From NCBI RefSeq assembly GCF_026967985.1, contig NZ_JAPVBJ010000002.1:414349-478348 (forward strand): DNA of 64,000 nt, written 5' to 3'. Origin of the DNA: Modestobacter sp. VKM Ac-2984 (GTDB lineage Bacteria; Actinomycetota; Actinomycetes; Mycobacteriales; Geodermatophilaceae). Under the pieces are notes generated by a model. It ran no database searches. It worked only from the letters and a program-made list of their open reading frames with translations, and had not been told where the DNA came from. This document shows positions 44,499-53,314 of the stretch, piece by piece. Made by a program: the position numbers and the translations under genes. The number at the start of each line of letters is the position of its first letter. Position 1 is the first letter of the stretch.

Positions 44499-45089
44499 TC
44501 AGTCGTGGAAGCGGCGGCCCTCGGCGAGCAGCTGGACGCAGGCCGCGATCCGCTTCGCCCGGGTCTGTGGGGTCGCCGCGGTGTGCACCCGCCACAGGAC
44601 GGCGTACCGGTTCGCCCCGTCCAGCCCGGCGAACGCCTCGGCGGCCCCGGGTTCAGCGGCCAGCGCGGCGGTCAGGTCCTCGGGCACGGTGATGGTGGCG
44701 GGCCCGGCGTAGGCCCGGTCCCAGCGGCCGTCGGCCTGCGCGGCCGCCACCGCGGCCAGCCCCGCCGGGCGCATCCGCCCCTCCGCGGTCAGCCGGGCCA
44801 CCGACTGCACGTTCTTCTGCGACCAGACGCTCTTGGGTCGCCGCGGCGTGTACCGGACGGTGAACCAGTCGTCGTCCACCCGGTTGGCCCGGCCGTCGAT
44901 CCAGCCGTGGCACAGCGCCACCTCGACCGCCTCGGCCGCGGTCAGCGACGGGATGCCCGCCGACTTCTTGGCGACTCTGAGGAACAGCCCCGGCGCCCGG
45001 TCGTGCTCGGCGGCCAGCCAGGCGTCGAAGTCGGCGGCGGTGGCGAAGGCCCGGGTCTCGAACGTGCTCTCGTCGGCCACGCCGGTCAT
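44499..45089 (-). CDS. YdeI/OmpD-associated family protein
   Basis: The 196-residue protein belongs to the YdeI/OmpD-associated family: DAWLAAEHDRAPGLFLRVAKK, CHGWIDGRANRVDDDWFTVRYTPRRPKSVWSQKN and the C-terminal WRVHTAATPQTRAKRIAAC. Members are linked with antibiotic or antimicrobial-peptide resistance in gamma-proteobacteria, but the biochemistry is unknown. ATG 45089 begins MTGVADEST. It is divergent from the phosphatase gene. Confidence 0.88.
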   Translation of the reverse strand: MTGVADESTFETRAFATAADFDAWLAAEHDRAPGLFLRVAKKSAGIPSLTAAEAVEVALCHGWIDGRANRVDDDWFTVRYTPRRPKSVWSQKNVQSVARLTAEGRMRPAGLAAVAAAQADGRWDRAYAGPATITVPEDLTAALAAEPGAAEAFAGLDGANRYAVLWRVHTAATPQTRAKRIAACVQLLAEGRRFHD

Positions 45090-45210
45090 CGTCCGCAGCC
45101 CGGCCTGCGCCGTCCAGGGGGCCCGGCGTGCGGTTTGTCCGGGCGACCGGTCGGCTACCGCAGGGCGGACGGCGCTCAGCAGGGGCGCCGCGACGACGAC
45201 GGGACGACCG

Positions 45211-45966
45211 ATGGCACGGGCACCTGGTCCCACCGCCCTGTGGCTGGTGCGGCACGGCGAGAGCGTGGGCAACCTGGCCGACGCGCAGGCACACGAGACC
45301 GGGTCGGGCCGGCTGGAGCTCGACGTCCGCGACCCCGACGTCCCGCTGTCGGACACCGGCGAGCGCCAGGCCGACGCCCTCGGTGCGTGGCTGGCGGGAC
45401 TGCCGGCGGACGAGCGCCCGACCACGGTGCTCAGCTCGCCGTTCACCCGGGCGGCCGAGACGGCCCGGCGGGCGGTGGCGGCCAGCGGACTGGACCTGAC
45501 CGTCCGGCACGACGAGCGGCTGCGGGAACGGGACTTCGGCGTCTTCGACGGCATGACCAAGCACGGCATCCGGGAGGAGCACCCCGACGAGGCCAGCCGC
45601 CGTGAGCTGCTCGGCAAGTTCTACTACCGGCCCCCGGGCGGGGAGAGCTGGGCCGACGTCGCCCTGCGGGTGCGCAGCCTGCTGGCCACCGAGGCGCTGC
45701 GGCACGACGGTGAGCGGCTGCTCTGCGTCTCGCACCAGGCCGTGATCATGGTGTTCCGGTACGTGCTGGAGGAGCTCTCCGAGCAGGAGCTGCTGGACAT
45801 CGACCGGGCCGAACAGGTCGCCAACACCTCCGTGACCCGCTACGAGTCGGCCCACGGCGGGCAGTTCCGGCTGGCGGGGTTCAACGACGTCGACCACCTG
45901 GACGACGCCGACCCGGCGGGCGGCGCGCCCGTGACCGAGGAGACCGATGTCCCGACCCCGGCCTGA
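45211..45966 (+). CDS. Histidine-phosphatase-superfamily protein
   Basis: The 251-residue protein has LVRHGESVGN with the phosphohistidine, SSPFTRAAETARR with the second-site arginine, a catalytic glutamate region ERDFGVFDG and the distal VSHQAVIM with the second histidine. It may be a phosphoglycerate mutase-like phosphatase for phosphosugars or cofactors. ATG 45211 is preceded by GGGACGACCG. Its 3' end overlaps nnrD by 20 bases, so the two are co-transcribed. Confidence 0.93.
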   Translation: MARAPGPTALWLVRHGESVGNLADAQAHETGSGRLELDVRDPDVPLSDTGERQADALGAWLAGLPADERPTTVLSSPFTRAAETARRAVAASGLDLTVRHDERLRERDFGVFDGMTKHGIREEHPDEASRRELLGKFYYRPPGGESWADVALRVRSLLATEALRHDGERLLCVSHQAVIMVFRYVLEELSEQELLDIDRAEQVANTSVTRYESAHGGQFRLAGFNDVDHLDDADPAGGAPVTEETDVPTPA

Positions 45967-46837
45967 CCACACCCTGGTCAGTCCCCAGGTGCTCCGCGAC
46001 TGGCGGCTGCCCGAGCCGACCGGCGGCAAGGAGGCCCGCGGCTCGATCCTGGTCGTCGGCGGGAGCACGGAGACCGTGGGTGCGGTGCTGCTGGCCGCCG
46101 AGGCCGCGCTGCGGTCGGGCGCCGGCAAGCTCCAGGTCGTGGTGCCCTCGAAGGTCGCCCCGCACGTGTCGATCTCGCTGCCCGAGGCGCTCGTCCGCGG
46201 CGTGCCGTCGACCGAGGCCGGCGCCATCCAGGGCTCCTCGGCCGAGCTGCTCCTGGACCTGGCCCGAGAGGCCTCCGCGGTGCTGATCGGGCCGGGCATG
46301 GCCGACGAGCCGGAGACCCGGCGCCTGGTCGAGGAGCTGCTGCCCGAACTGCAGGGGCCGGTCGCCCTGGACGCGCTCGGGCTGGCCGCCGTCACCGCCG
46401 ACCCGGCCTGCCTGCACCACCTGGGCGGGAACGTGGTGCTCACCCCGAACCCCTCCGAGCTGGCGATCGCGTTGCACGTGGGACAACGAGAGCTGGACGA
46501 CGACCTGGCGGGCGCCGCCGGGCGGCTGGCCGAGCAGGCCCACGCCGTCGTCGCGCTGGGCGGGGCGACCAACTGGACCGCGACGCCCGACGGCCGGCTC
46601 TGGGCGGACGAGAGCGGCGGCGCCGGGCTCGGGGTCTCCGGCTCCGGTGACGTGCGGGCCGGGATCGTCGCCGGGCTGCTGGCCCGCGGTGCGGAGCCCG
46701 CCCAGGCAGCCGTGTGGGCGGCGCACGTGCACGGCCGGGCCGGTGAGCGGCTGGCCGCGACGGTCGGGCGGCTGGGCTTCCTGGCCCGGGAGCTGCCGCC
46801 GGAGATCCCCCGGGTGATGGCCGAGGTCGACCTCTGA
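45947..46837 (+). CDS. nnrD: ADP/ATP-dependent NAD(P)H-hydrate dehydratase
   Basis: The 296-residue protein has the CARKD fold: GGKEARGSILVVGGSTETVG near the start, NVVLTPNPSELAIAL in the core and GVSGSGDVRAG (GSGD at 232-235, catalytic Asp 235) near the end. It dehydrates the hydrated, damaged cofactor NAD(P)HX back to NAD(P)H. In many bacteria it is fused to an epimerase (NnrE); here no NnrE domain is present, so the epimerase would be elsewhere. The start overlaps the phosphatase by 20 bases. Confidence 0.93.
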   Translation: MSRPRPDHTLVSPQVLRDWRLPEPTGGKEARGSILVVGGSTETVGAVLLAAEAALRSGAGKLQVVVPSKVAPHVSISLPEALVRGVPSTEAGAIQGSSAELLLDLAREASAVLIGPGMADEPETRRLVEELLPELQGPVALDALGLAAVTADPACLHHLGGNVVLTPNPSELAIALHVGQRELDDDLAGAAGRLAEQAHAVVALGGATNWTATPDGRLWADESGGAGLGVSGSGDVRAGIVAGLLARGAEPAQAAVWAAHVHGRAGERLAATVGRLGFLARELPPEIPRVMAEVDL

Positions 46838-46862
46838 CCTGGGCATCGGCCAGGCTGACCGC

Positions 46863-47177
46863 ATGAGCGGAGCGGTGGACGGCGTCCGGGCGGCAGAGGT
46901 CTACGAGGCGACGCTGCAGCCGCGCCCCGGTGGGCGGGTGCTGCGCGGTGCGCGGCTGGCGGCGGCGTTCGTGGCCGAGCTGGCCTGGGGGCTGATCCCC
47001 GGGCCGTCCCTGCACGACGTGGTGGTCACCCGTCGGGCCGACGGCGACGAGGTGGTCCGGGTGTCCGCCGGTGATCCAAGCGTGCCCGGCGACATGCTCG
47101 CCCTGGTCCGGCGTCAGCTCGGCGAGCTCTCCCCGGCGGCCTTCCTCGCCGAGTGGGGCGCCGACGACCCGGTGTGA
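46863..47177 (+). CDS. Hypothetical protein, 104 residues
   Basis: A small protein with no recognised family: MSGAVDGVRAAEVYEATLQP, a hydrophobic stretch (LAAAFVAELAWGLIPGPSL), a beta-like part (VVVTRRADGDEVVRVSAG) and LVRRQLGELSPAAFLAEW. The hydrophobic patch is too short to be a sure membrane helix. It lies 25 bp after nnrD and 55 bp ahead of the carbonic anhydrase gene on the same strand, so it is part of the same transcription unit. Confidence 0.6.
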   Translation: MSGAVDGVRAAEVYEATLQPRPGGRVLRGARLAAAFVAELAWGLIPGPSLHDVVVTRRADGDEVVRVSAGDPSVPGDMLALVRRQLGELSPAAFLAEWGADDPV

Positions 47178-47232
47178 TCTGCTGCGCCCAGCAGCGGGAA
47201 CCGCCCGCGACCTCGGTGAGGAGTGCAGCAAC

Positions 47233-47772
47233 GTGGCTGACAGCTACATCGGTGAACTGGACTTCGGCGCCCCGGAGATCGACGAGCAGGCCTTTGTCGC
47301 CCCCACGGCCGTCGTCGTCGGCAAGGTGATCATGGGCCCGCGCGCCAGCATCTGGTACGGCGCCATCGCCCGGGCCGACTCGGAGGTCATCGAGATCGGT
47401 GCGGACTCCAACGTCCAGGACGGCTCCACCCTGCACAGCGACCCCGGGCACCCGCTGGTGATCGGCCGTCGCGTGACCGTCGGCCACAACGTCGTGCTGC
47501 ACGGCGCCCGGGTCGACGACGACGTGCTGGTGGGCATGGGCAGCACCGTGCTCAACGGGGCGCACATCGGCTCCGGCTCGATCGTCGCCGCCGGCGCGGT
47601 GGTCATGCAGGGCGCGCAGATCCCGCCGAACTCCCTGGTCGCCGGGGTGCCGGCCAAGGTGCGCCGGGAGACCACCGAGGACGACCGGACGGCGATCGCG
47701 CTGAACGCGAAGAGCTACACCGACCGACTCGACCAGCACCGCGCCGTCCGGCGGGTGCAGCAGGCGGGCTGA
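47233..47772 (+). CDS. Gamma-carbonic anhydrase-like hexapeptide-repeat protein
   Basis: The 179-residue protein is a left-handed beta helix built from hexapeptide repeats (VVVGKVIMGPRASI, VTVGHNVVLHGARVDDDVLV). Zinc ligands of the gamma-CA family are present: H68 in GSTLHSD, and H85 and H90 in VGHNVVLHG. It may hydrate CO2 or act as a paralogue with other substrates (YrdA/PaaY-like). GTG 47233 starts MADSYIGELDF. Probably in one unit with the genes before and after. Confidence 0.92.
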   Translation: MADSYIGELDFGAPEIDEQAFVAPTAVVVGKVIMGPRASIWYGAIARADSEVIEIGADSNVQDGSTLHSDPGHPLVIGRRVTVGHNVVLHGARVDDDVLVGMGSTVLNGAHIGSGSIVAAGAVVMQGAQIPPNSLVAGVPAKVRRETTEDDRTAIALNAKSYTDRLDQHRAVRRVQQAG

Positions 47773-47776
47773 GCCG

Positions 47777-48274
47777 GTGAGCGCCGAGGAGCTGCGCCGG
47801 CAGGTCGCCTGGACCGTGGAGGACCCCTCGCCCGCCCGGCGGGCCGGTCGGGTGCTCAGCGGGGTCGCCCACCTGGTCTCCACCGTGGTGACCTTCGGGG
47901 CGGACGCCGCGATCGGGGCCCGGCGCCCGGGCTGGACCGTGCCGAGGGGCCCGGACGACTACCTGGACCTGGGGTCGCTGACCCTGCGCATGCCCGGCTC
48001 CGGCCCGGCCGAGCCGGTGCAGGCCACGCGGACCGGTGTCTGGGCCACCCCGGCGGGCAGGCCGCCGCGCCGGTTGCCGGTGGAGGCGTGGCGGGTGGTC
48101 GAGGCGGTGCCCGGCACCGGCTCGGGTCGGCCTCGGCACCCGGAGGCGGAGTGGCGGCTGGTGCTGAGCGACGGCTCGACCCGGGGGTCGCTGACCGGCG
48201 CCTGGCTGGCCCTCGCCTGGATCGGGCACCTGGCCGGCTGGTCCGAGCCGGTGGCGGCGCCGGGACACGGATGA
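47777..48274 (+). CDS. Hypothetical protein coupled to sigma factor
   Basis: The 165-residue protein is not recognised. It has a mixed composition: a helical start (SAEELRRQVAWTVEDPSP), a glycine-rich hydrophobic patch (VLSGVAHLVSTVVTFGADAAIG) and a strand-rich end (EWRLVLSDGSTRGSLTGAWLALAWIG). It begins 5 bp after the carbonic anhydrase stop and overlaps the sigma factor ATG by 4 bases, so it is translationally coupled and could be a partner such as an anti-sigma factor. This is only a guess from position. Confidence 0.6.
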   Translation: MSAEELRRQVAWTVEDPSPARRAGRVLSGVAHLVSTVVTFGADAAIGARRPGWTVPRGPDDYLDLGSLTLRMPGSGPAEPVQATRTGVWATPAGRPPRRLPVEAWRVVEAVPGTGSGRPRHPEAEWRLVLSDGSTRGSLTGAWLALAWIGHLAGWSEPVAAPGHG

Positions 48275-48945
48275 GCGCCGGGTCGTTCGAGGAGTTCGTC
48301 GCCGCGGTGTCGACGGCGTCCTTCCGCACGGCCCACCTGCTCACCGGTGAGCGCCGGGCCGCCGAGGACCTGCAGCAGGAGGCGTTGATCGCCGTCCACC
48401 GCCGCTGGGACCGGTTCGCCGACCGGACGGAGGCGCTGACCGCCGTCCGGCGGGAGCTGGTGGCCGCGCACGTGGGCCGGCGGTGGAGCCGGGTGGGCGA
48501 GTCGTTCGCCCACTCCCCGTTGTTCGTCGGCGCCGCCGGTGTCCCCGGCTTCGCCCCGGCGAGGCCGGACCCTGTCCCGCAGGACGAGACCGCCGCCGCG
48601 CTGGCGCACCTGTCCCCGGTGGAGCGGGCGGCGGTCGTGCTCCGGCACGGCACGGGGCTCCCGGAAGATCAGGCCGCCGATGCGCTCGGTGCCTCGGCGG
48701 ACGACGTCCGGGCGCTGGTCGAACGGGCGCTGGACCAGCTCGGCGAGGTCCTCGGGGTGGACGGCACGCAGGCCGCGGCGCGGGTGCGCGAGCTGGCCGC
48801 GCGCCCCCCCGCCGCCCCCGACGGCGTCCACGCCCGGGTGCTGGACGGCGAGCGGGCGCAGCAGCGTCACCGGGCCGGGCTGATCGCCCTGGCGGGGTTC
48901 CTCGTCCTCGTCGTCCTGCTGGTGCTGGTGCTGGTCACCGGGTGA
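48271..48945 (+). CDS. Sigma-70-like ECF factor with C-terminal membrane helix
   Basis: The 224-residue protein has a sigma region 2 (AHLLTGERRAAEDLQQEALIAVHRRWDRF) and region 4 helix-turn-helix (LSPVERAAVVLRHGTGLPEDQAADALGASADDVRALV), so it belongs with SigE-type ECF factors. The unusual feature is the C-terminus: LIALAGFLVLVVLLVLVLVTG is a clear transmembrane helix, so the factor would be held at the membrane by its own tail, without a separate anti-sigma factor. The start ATG overlaps the hypothetical gene before it. Role and target promoters unknown. Confidence 0.8.
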   Translation: MSAGSFEEFVAAVSTASFRTAHLLTGERRAAEDLQQEALIAVHRRWDRFADRTEALTAVRRELVAAHVGRRWSRVGESFAHSPLFVGAAGVPGFAPARPDPVPQDETAAALAHLSPVERAAVVLRHGTGLPEDQAADALGASADDVRALVERALDQLGEVLGVDGTQAAARVRELAARPPAAPDGVHARVLDGERAQQRHRAGLIALAGFLVLVVLLVLVLVTG

Positions 48946-48966
48946 CGGAGGAACCCCGCGCGGGCG

Positions 48967-50073
48967 TCAGTTGCGGATCGACGCCGTCAGCGGGCAGACG
49001 AACGGGTCGCGCTCGCCGAGCCCGACGCGGTTGAGGTACTGGACGACGATCCGGTAGGAGCCCACCAGCGACGTCTCGGTGTAGCTGATCCCGTGCTCGG
49101 CGCAGTGCGCGCGGACCATCGGCTGGACCTTCTTCAGGTTCGGCCGCGGCATGCTCGGGAACAGGTGGTGCTCGATCTGGTAGTTCAGGCCGCCCATCAT
49201 GAAGTCGGTGACGCGGCCGCCCTTGATGTTGCGCGACATGAGCACCTGGCGGCGCAGGAAGTCGACCTTGGCGTTCTTCGGGACGATCGGCATGCCCTTG
49301 TGGTTGGGCGCGAACGAACCACCCAGCAGCAGGCCGAACACGGCCTGCTGGACCAGGATGAAGGCCACGGCCAGCAGCGGCGACATGATCAGGAAGACCG
49401 CGGCGACGAAGAGCCCGAGCCGGACCGCGATGATCGCGATCTCCAGCCGGCGGTGCGGCATCGTCTTCTCCCGGGCCAGCGTCGCGACGCTGTTGGCGTG
49501 CAGGGCCGCGCCCTCGAAGCACAGCAGCGGGAAGAACGCCCAGCCCTGGTGCCGGGTCCACCAGCCGCGCAGGCCGGTCATCCGGTCCTCGGCGTCGTCC
49601 GGGGTGAAGGCCAGGACCGCGGACTCGATGTCGGGGTCCTTGCCCATCTGGTTCGGGGCGTTGTGGTGCTTGTTGTGCTTCTGCATCCACCAGCCGTAGC
49701 CGATGCCGGCGAAGCCGCAGGAGAGCACCCGGGAGCTCCACTCGTTGGCCCGGTGCGAGCCGAAGGCCTGCCGGTGCGCCGTGTCGTGGCCCAGGAAGCC
49801 GAACTGGGTGCACACCAGCGAGAGGACGACGGCCAGGCCCAGCTGCCACCAGGAGTCGCCCAGCGCCACGATCGCGACCCAGACCCCGGCGAAGGCGGCC
49901 ACGGTCAGCGCGATGGCGACCACGTAGTACGGGCGGCGGCGGTTCAGCAGCCCGGCGTCCTTCACCTGCTGGGAGAGCGCGGCGTAGACGCTGACCTGGC
50001 GGTCGCGGGGGCGCTCGGAGCGGGGCTGCCGAGCGGGGGGAGGCGTGGAGCCCTCCAGGGTGGTTGCGGTCAT
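48967..50073 (-). CDS. Membrane fatty acid desaturase (acyl-lipid type)
   Basis: The 368-residue membrane enzyme has the three histidine boxes of the desaturase family: GHDTAH (HxxxxH), HNKHH and QIEHHLFP, and four to six hydrophobic helices. It inserts a double bond in a lipid acyl chain, using ferredoxin or a similar donor. ATG 50073 follows AGAGCAGATG-like sequence; the first 30 residues are polar and disordered (MTATTLEGSTPPP...). It ends 21 bp from the sigma-factor gene on the other strand. Confidence 0.94.
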   Translation of the reverse strand: MTATTLEGSTPPPARQPRSERPRDRQVSVYAALSQQVKDAGLLNRRRPYYVVAIALTVAAFAGVWVAIVALGDSWWQLGLAVVLSLVCTQFGFLGHDTAHRQAFGSHRANEWSSRVLSCGFAGIGYGWWMQKHNKHHNAPNQMGKDPDIESAVLAFTPDDAEDRMTGLRGWWTRHQGWAFFPLLCFEGAALHANSVATLAREKTMPHRRLEIAIIAVRLGLFVAAVFLIMSPLLAVAFILVQQAVFGLLLGGSFAPNHKGMPIVPKNAKVDFLRRQVLMSRNIKGGRVTDFMMGGLNYQIEHHLFPSMPRPNLKKVQPMVRAHCAEHGISYTETSLVGSYRIVVQYLNRVGLGERDPFVCPLTASIRN

Positions 50074-50271
50074 CTGCTCTCTCAGAGTGGGGTCCCGGGC
50101 TGCTCCGGGTGGTGCCGGGCGACCGGCGACGACGGGGGACCGCGCTACGTCTGGCTGGAGCACCGCGTGCCGCCGACGGTAGGCGACGGAGCCCTCCTGT
50201 GCCATGCCGGTCCGGCGAGGTGCTACGTGCGGGGCTGCCGGACACGCCGCCCCACGGGCAGACTCGCCGGC

Positions 50272-50529
50272 GTGCGGGTGGCGATCAGGGTGCGGCCGGG
50301 GGCATCGCGCACCGGGGTCGGGGGCGAGCACGACGGCGCCCTCGTCGTCCGGGTGTCGGCGCGGGCCGTCGATGGCAAGGCCACCGCGGCGGCGCTGGCT
50401 GCGGTCGCCGCCGCGTTCGGCGTCCGCAGGTCCGCGGTCACGTTGGTCTCCGGTGCCACGGCCCGCTCGAAGGTGGTCGACGTGGACGGCGGCACGGACG
50501 ACGCACTCCGGGAGCTGCTGGCCCGCTGA
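50272..50529 (+). CDS. DUF167 family protein (YggU-like)
   Basis: The 85-residue protein is a member of the DUF167/YggU family: VAIRVRPGASRTGVGGEHDG, RVSARAVDGKATAAAL and SGATARSKVVDVDG (SGxxSRxKxxxI motif). Structure is known for homologues but function is not. It lies between divergent or unrelated genes and has GTG as start. A palindrome with CCAAAAT arms follows its stop. Confidence 0.9.
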   Translation: MRVAIRVRPGASRTGVGGEHDGALVVRVSARAVDGKATAAALAAVAAAFGVRRSAVTLVSGATARSKVVDVDGGTDDALRELLAR

Positions 50530-50552
50530 GGCCCACGCCGGCCATCACGCCG

Positions 50553-50578
50553 GGGGCCAAAATCGCGACTTTGGCCCC
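50553..50578. repeat. CCAAAAT-type palindrome, copy 1
   Basis: GGGGCCAAA (50553-50561) pairs perfectly with TTTGGCCCC (50570-50578); the core reads CCAAAATCGCGACTTTGG. It lies 23 bp after the DUF167 stop and 18 bp before the GTG of the alcohol dehydrogenase. It resembles a second palindrome at 60337-60362. Confidence 0.65.
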
Positions 50579-50596
50579 TCGGAGGAGGCTGTCGGG

Positions 50597-51625
50597 GTGC
50601 GCGCGCTGGTGTTCGAGGAGTTCGGTGGTCCGCTGACGGTCCGGGCGGTGCCCGACCCCGCGCCCGGCCGGGACGGCGTCGTCGTCCGGGTGGGCGCCAG
50701 CGGGATCTGCCGCAGCGACTGGCACGGCTGGTCCGGCCACGACCCCGACGTCGTCCTGCCGCACGTGCCCGGCCACGAGCTGGCCGGCATCGTGGCCGCG
50801 GTCGGCGACCGGGTGCGGAACTGGTCGGTGGGCGACCGGGTCACCGTGCCGTTCGTCTGCGCGTGCGGGCACTGCGGGCCGTGCCGGGACGGCGCCGGGC
50901 AGGTCTGCGTGAACCAGACCCAGCCCGGGTTCACGCACTGGGGCTCGCTGGCCGAGTTCGTCGCCCTGGACGCCGCCGACGTCAACCTGGTCGCGCTGCC
51001 CGACGACATGCCGTTCGCCACCGCGGCCGGGCTGGGCTGCCGGTTCGCCACCGCCTTCCGGGCCGTCACCGGGGTGGGGCGGGTGCGGCCCGGGGAGTGG
51101 GTGGCGGTGCACGGCTGCGGCGGTGTGGGGCTGTCCGCGGTCCAGGTGGCGGTGGCCGCCGGCGCCCGGGTGGTGGCCGTCGACGTGGCACCCGGGGCGC
51201 TGGAGCTGGCCCGGGCCTGCGGGGCCGAGCACACGGTGGACGGCGCCGGGGACGTGCCGGCCGCGGTCGCCGAGCTGACCGGTGGCGGTGCACACGTCTC
51301 GCTGGACGCCCTCGGCGCGGCGGTGACCTGCCTGAACTCGATCCGCAGCCTCCGGCCGCGGGGGCGGCACGTCCAGGTCGGGCTGCTGCCACCCGCGCTC
51401 GGCCGCCCGGAGATCCCGATGGACCGGGTGATCGCCGGTGAGCTCGCCCTGCTGGGCAGCCACGGCATGGCCGCGGCCGACTACCCGGCCATGCTCTCGC
51501 TGATCACGGCCGGCCGGCTGCGCCCGGACCTGCTGGTCACCCGCGAGCTCGGCCTGGACGACGCCGGTGCGGCGCTGGTCGCCGTGGGCCGGGACCCGGG
51601 GATCGCCGTGGTCACCTCGTTCTGA
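50597..51625 (+). CDS. Zinc-dependent MDR alcohol dehydrogenase
   Basis: The 342-residue protein has catalytic-zinc residues in ASGICRSDWHGW and PGHELAG, a structural-zinc lobe CACGHCGPCRDGAGQVC, and the NAD(P) site GCGGVGLSAVQVAVA. It oxidises or reduces an alcohol or aldehyde. ATG is absent; GTG 50597 begins MRALVFEEFGGPL, the usual MDR start. It follows DUF167 on the same strand but is separated by the palindrome. Confidence 0.93.
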   Translation: MRALVFEEFGGPLTVRAVPDPAPGRDGVVVRVGASGICRSDWHGWSGHDPDVVLPHVPGHELAGIVAAVGDRVRNWSVGDRVTVPFVCACGHCGPCRDGAGQVCVNQTQPGFTHWGSLAEFVALDAADVNLVALPDDMPFATAAGLGCRFATAFRAVTGVGRVRPGEWVAVHGCGGVGLSAVQVAVAAGARVVAVDVAPGALELARACGAEHTVDGAGDVPAAVAELTGGGAHVSLDALGAAVTCLNSIRSLRPRGRHVQVGLLPPALGRPEIPMDRVIAGELALLGSHGMAAADYPAMLSLITAGRLRPDLLVTRELGLDDAGAALVAVGRDPGIAVVTSF

Positions 51626-51629
51626 GGGA

Positions 51630-52175
51630 TCAATCGGTCGGGTCCGCCGTCGTCTCGACCTCCGTGGTGCCGGTCGGCTCGGAGTCCGTCGTCTCCTGCT
51701 CCGTCTCCTGCTCCGTCGTCTCGCTGGTGGGCGACGGGGTCCGGGTCGGCGTCGGGGTGGGGGTCGGGGTGCGGGGAGTCGTCGTGCGGGACGGCGTGCT
51801 CACGGGCTCCTCGTCCTCCTCGTCGTCCGGCGGCACCGGGCTGGTCGGCACAACTGGGACGGGCGTCTCCGGCGTCGGGGGCGTCGTCGGCTCGTCGCAC
51901 TCCACGACGGTGCAGGGCACCTCGAGTATCTCGCCGTCGGAGGTGGTGATGGTCCTCGTCCCGCTGTCCGGTCGGGGCAGGACGAGGTTCAGCACGAACA
52001 GCACCACGAACAGGCCCCCGAGCACGAGGCTCGAGGTGCGGAACCGCCCGATGTGCGCGGGCACCGAACTCGGCCAGCCCGGTGAGCGCCGGGTGGCCGG
52101 GGCGGCGTGCGCCGGTGGCTCGGCGGTGGTCTGTGGCAGCACCTTGGTGGGCTGGTCGTCCGATGACGTGCTCAT
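51630..52175 (-). CDS. Single-span membrane protein with Thr/Pro/Glu-rich outer tail
   Basis: The 181-residue product has a cytosolic N-terminus (about 45 residues), one membrane helix (SSLVLGGLFVVLFVLNLVLP), a short folded patch with two cysteines (GEILEVPCTVVECDEP) and then about 80 residues of Thr/Pro/Glu-rich text (TPTPTPTRTPSPTSETTEQE). Such tails are often O-glycosylated in actinobacteria or span the cell wall. It overlaps the start region of the MscS gene by 4 bases, so it is encoded behind it? In this strand order it is made first and mscS follows. No family recognised. Confidence 0.65.
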   Translation of the reverse strand: MSTSSDDQPTKVLPQTTAEPPAHAAPATRRSPGWPSSVPAHIGRFRTSSLVLGGLFVVLFVLNLVLPRPDSGTRTITTSDGEILEVPCTVVECDEPTTPPTPETPVPVVPTSPVPPDDEEDEEPVSTPSRTTTPRTPTPTPTPTRTPSPTSETTEQETEQETTDSEPTGTTEVETTADPTD

Positions 52176-53101
52176 GCGGCGCCTCCGCTCCGTGCCCGGT
52201 CCTCGGCCAGTGCCTCGTCCTGGATGCTCACGCCGTCCTGGACGGTGGTGGCCCGCACCGACACCCCCTCGCGGGACAGTGCCAGCGCCACCCGGGCCCG
52301 GAGGTCGCGGCCCACGTCGAACTGCTTGCCGGGCAGCGTACGGGCGACGACCCGCAGGTTGACCTCGTCCAGGGAGAGGCTCTCCACACCCATCACGCTG
52401 GGCTCGTCGAGCAGCAGCTTGTGCAGCCGCGGGTCGGCGAAGGCGCGTTGCCCGACCTCCCGCAGCACCTCCTGCACCCGCGTCACGTCCGCGCTCGCCG
52501 GCACCGGCACGTCGACGACGGCCCGGGCCCAGTCGCGCGAGAGGTTGGTCACCTTGACGATCTGCCCGTTGGGCACGATCACCACCTCCCCGTCGACCGA
52601 GCGCACCCGGGTGATCCGAAGCGTGACGTCCTCGACCGTCCCGGAGGCGGGTTCCATGCCGCCGACCACCTGGATGGAGACGACGTCGCCGAAGCCGTAC
52701 TGCCGCTCGGTGATCAGGAAGAAGCCGGCCAGCACGTCGCCGACGACCCGCTGGGCGCCGAAGCCCAGCCCGACGCCGAGCACGGTGGCCGGGGCGACCA
52801 GGCCGGTGACCGGCAGTCCGAGCCGGTCGAGCGCGAAGATGACCGCGATCGACCAGATCAGCACGATCGCCGCCCAGGTCAGCACCTGGGTCAGCGAGTG
52901 CCGGTGCTTGGCCGCCTCGGAGCGCACGAGGGCGTCGGAGTCGGTCGCGGCAGCGTCGATCCGGTCGGTGATCGTGTTGCCGGCCCAGCTGATCAGCCGG
53001 GCCAGCAGCAGGGCGCCCAGCACGATCAGGAGCGCGTCGAGGGCGGGCCCGCGCAGCCAGTAGAGGAAGTCGGTGACCGGTCCGGCGGCGAGCACGTTCA
53101 T
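52172..53101 (-). CDS. MscS-family mechanosensitive ion channel
   Basis: The 309-residue protein has three hydrophobic segments and the MscS core: TVLGVGLGFGAQRVVGDVLAGFFLI (pore helix region), ERQYGFGDVVSIQ and VEDVTLRITRVRSVDGEVVIVPNGQI in the beta domain. It opens under membrane tension to release solutes on osmotic downshock. The divergent gene is a BCCT osmolyte carrier, so both may serve osmotic balance. The start ATG is at 53101. Its stop overlaps the ATG of the Thr/Pro-rich protein by 4 bases. Confidence 0.93.
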   Translation of the reverse strand: MNVLAAGPVTDFLYWLRGPALDALLIVLGALLLARLISWAGNTITDRIDAAATDSDALVRSEAAKHRHSLTQVLTWAAIVLIWSIAVIFALDRLGLPVTGLVAPATVLGVGLGFGAQRVVGDVLAGFFLITERQYGFGDVVSIQVVGGMEPASGTVEDVTLRITRVRSVDGEVVIVPNGQIVKVTNLSRDWARAVVDVPVPASADVTRVQEVLREVGQRAFADPRLHKLLLDEPSVMGVESLSLDEVNLRVVARTLPGKQFDVGRDLRARVALALSREGVSVRATTVQDGVSIQDEALAEDRARSGGAA

Positions 53102-53314
53102 CGACGCCCAGTGTGGCCGGTCGAGCTGTGTGTCGGCCGCCTGGGTGGTGTGCGGGTGTCGAGTGGGACTGCAGAGCACGAGGGTGCAGGATTTGCATCC
53201 TGCCCCGACTGCACCGACCGTGGATCTCTGCAACCAGCTGTCCACGCAGCGAGAACCGCGCTGGACCTGCGCACCGACCTGGAGGGGAGGGGCGCCGAGC
53301 AGGCGCCGCACCAC

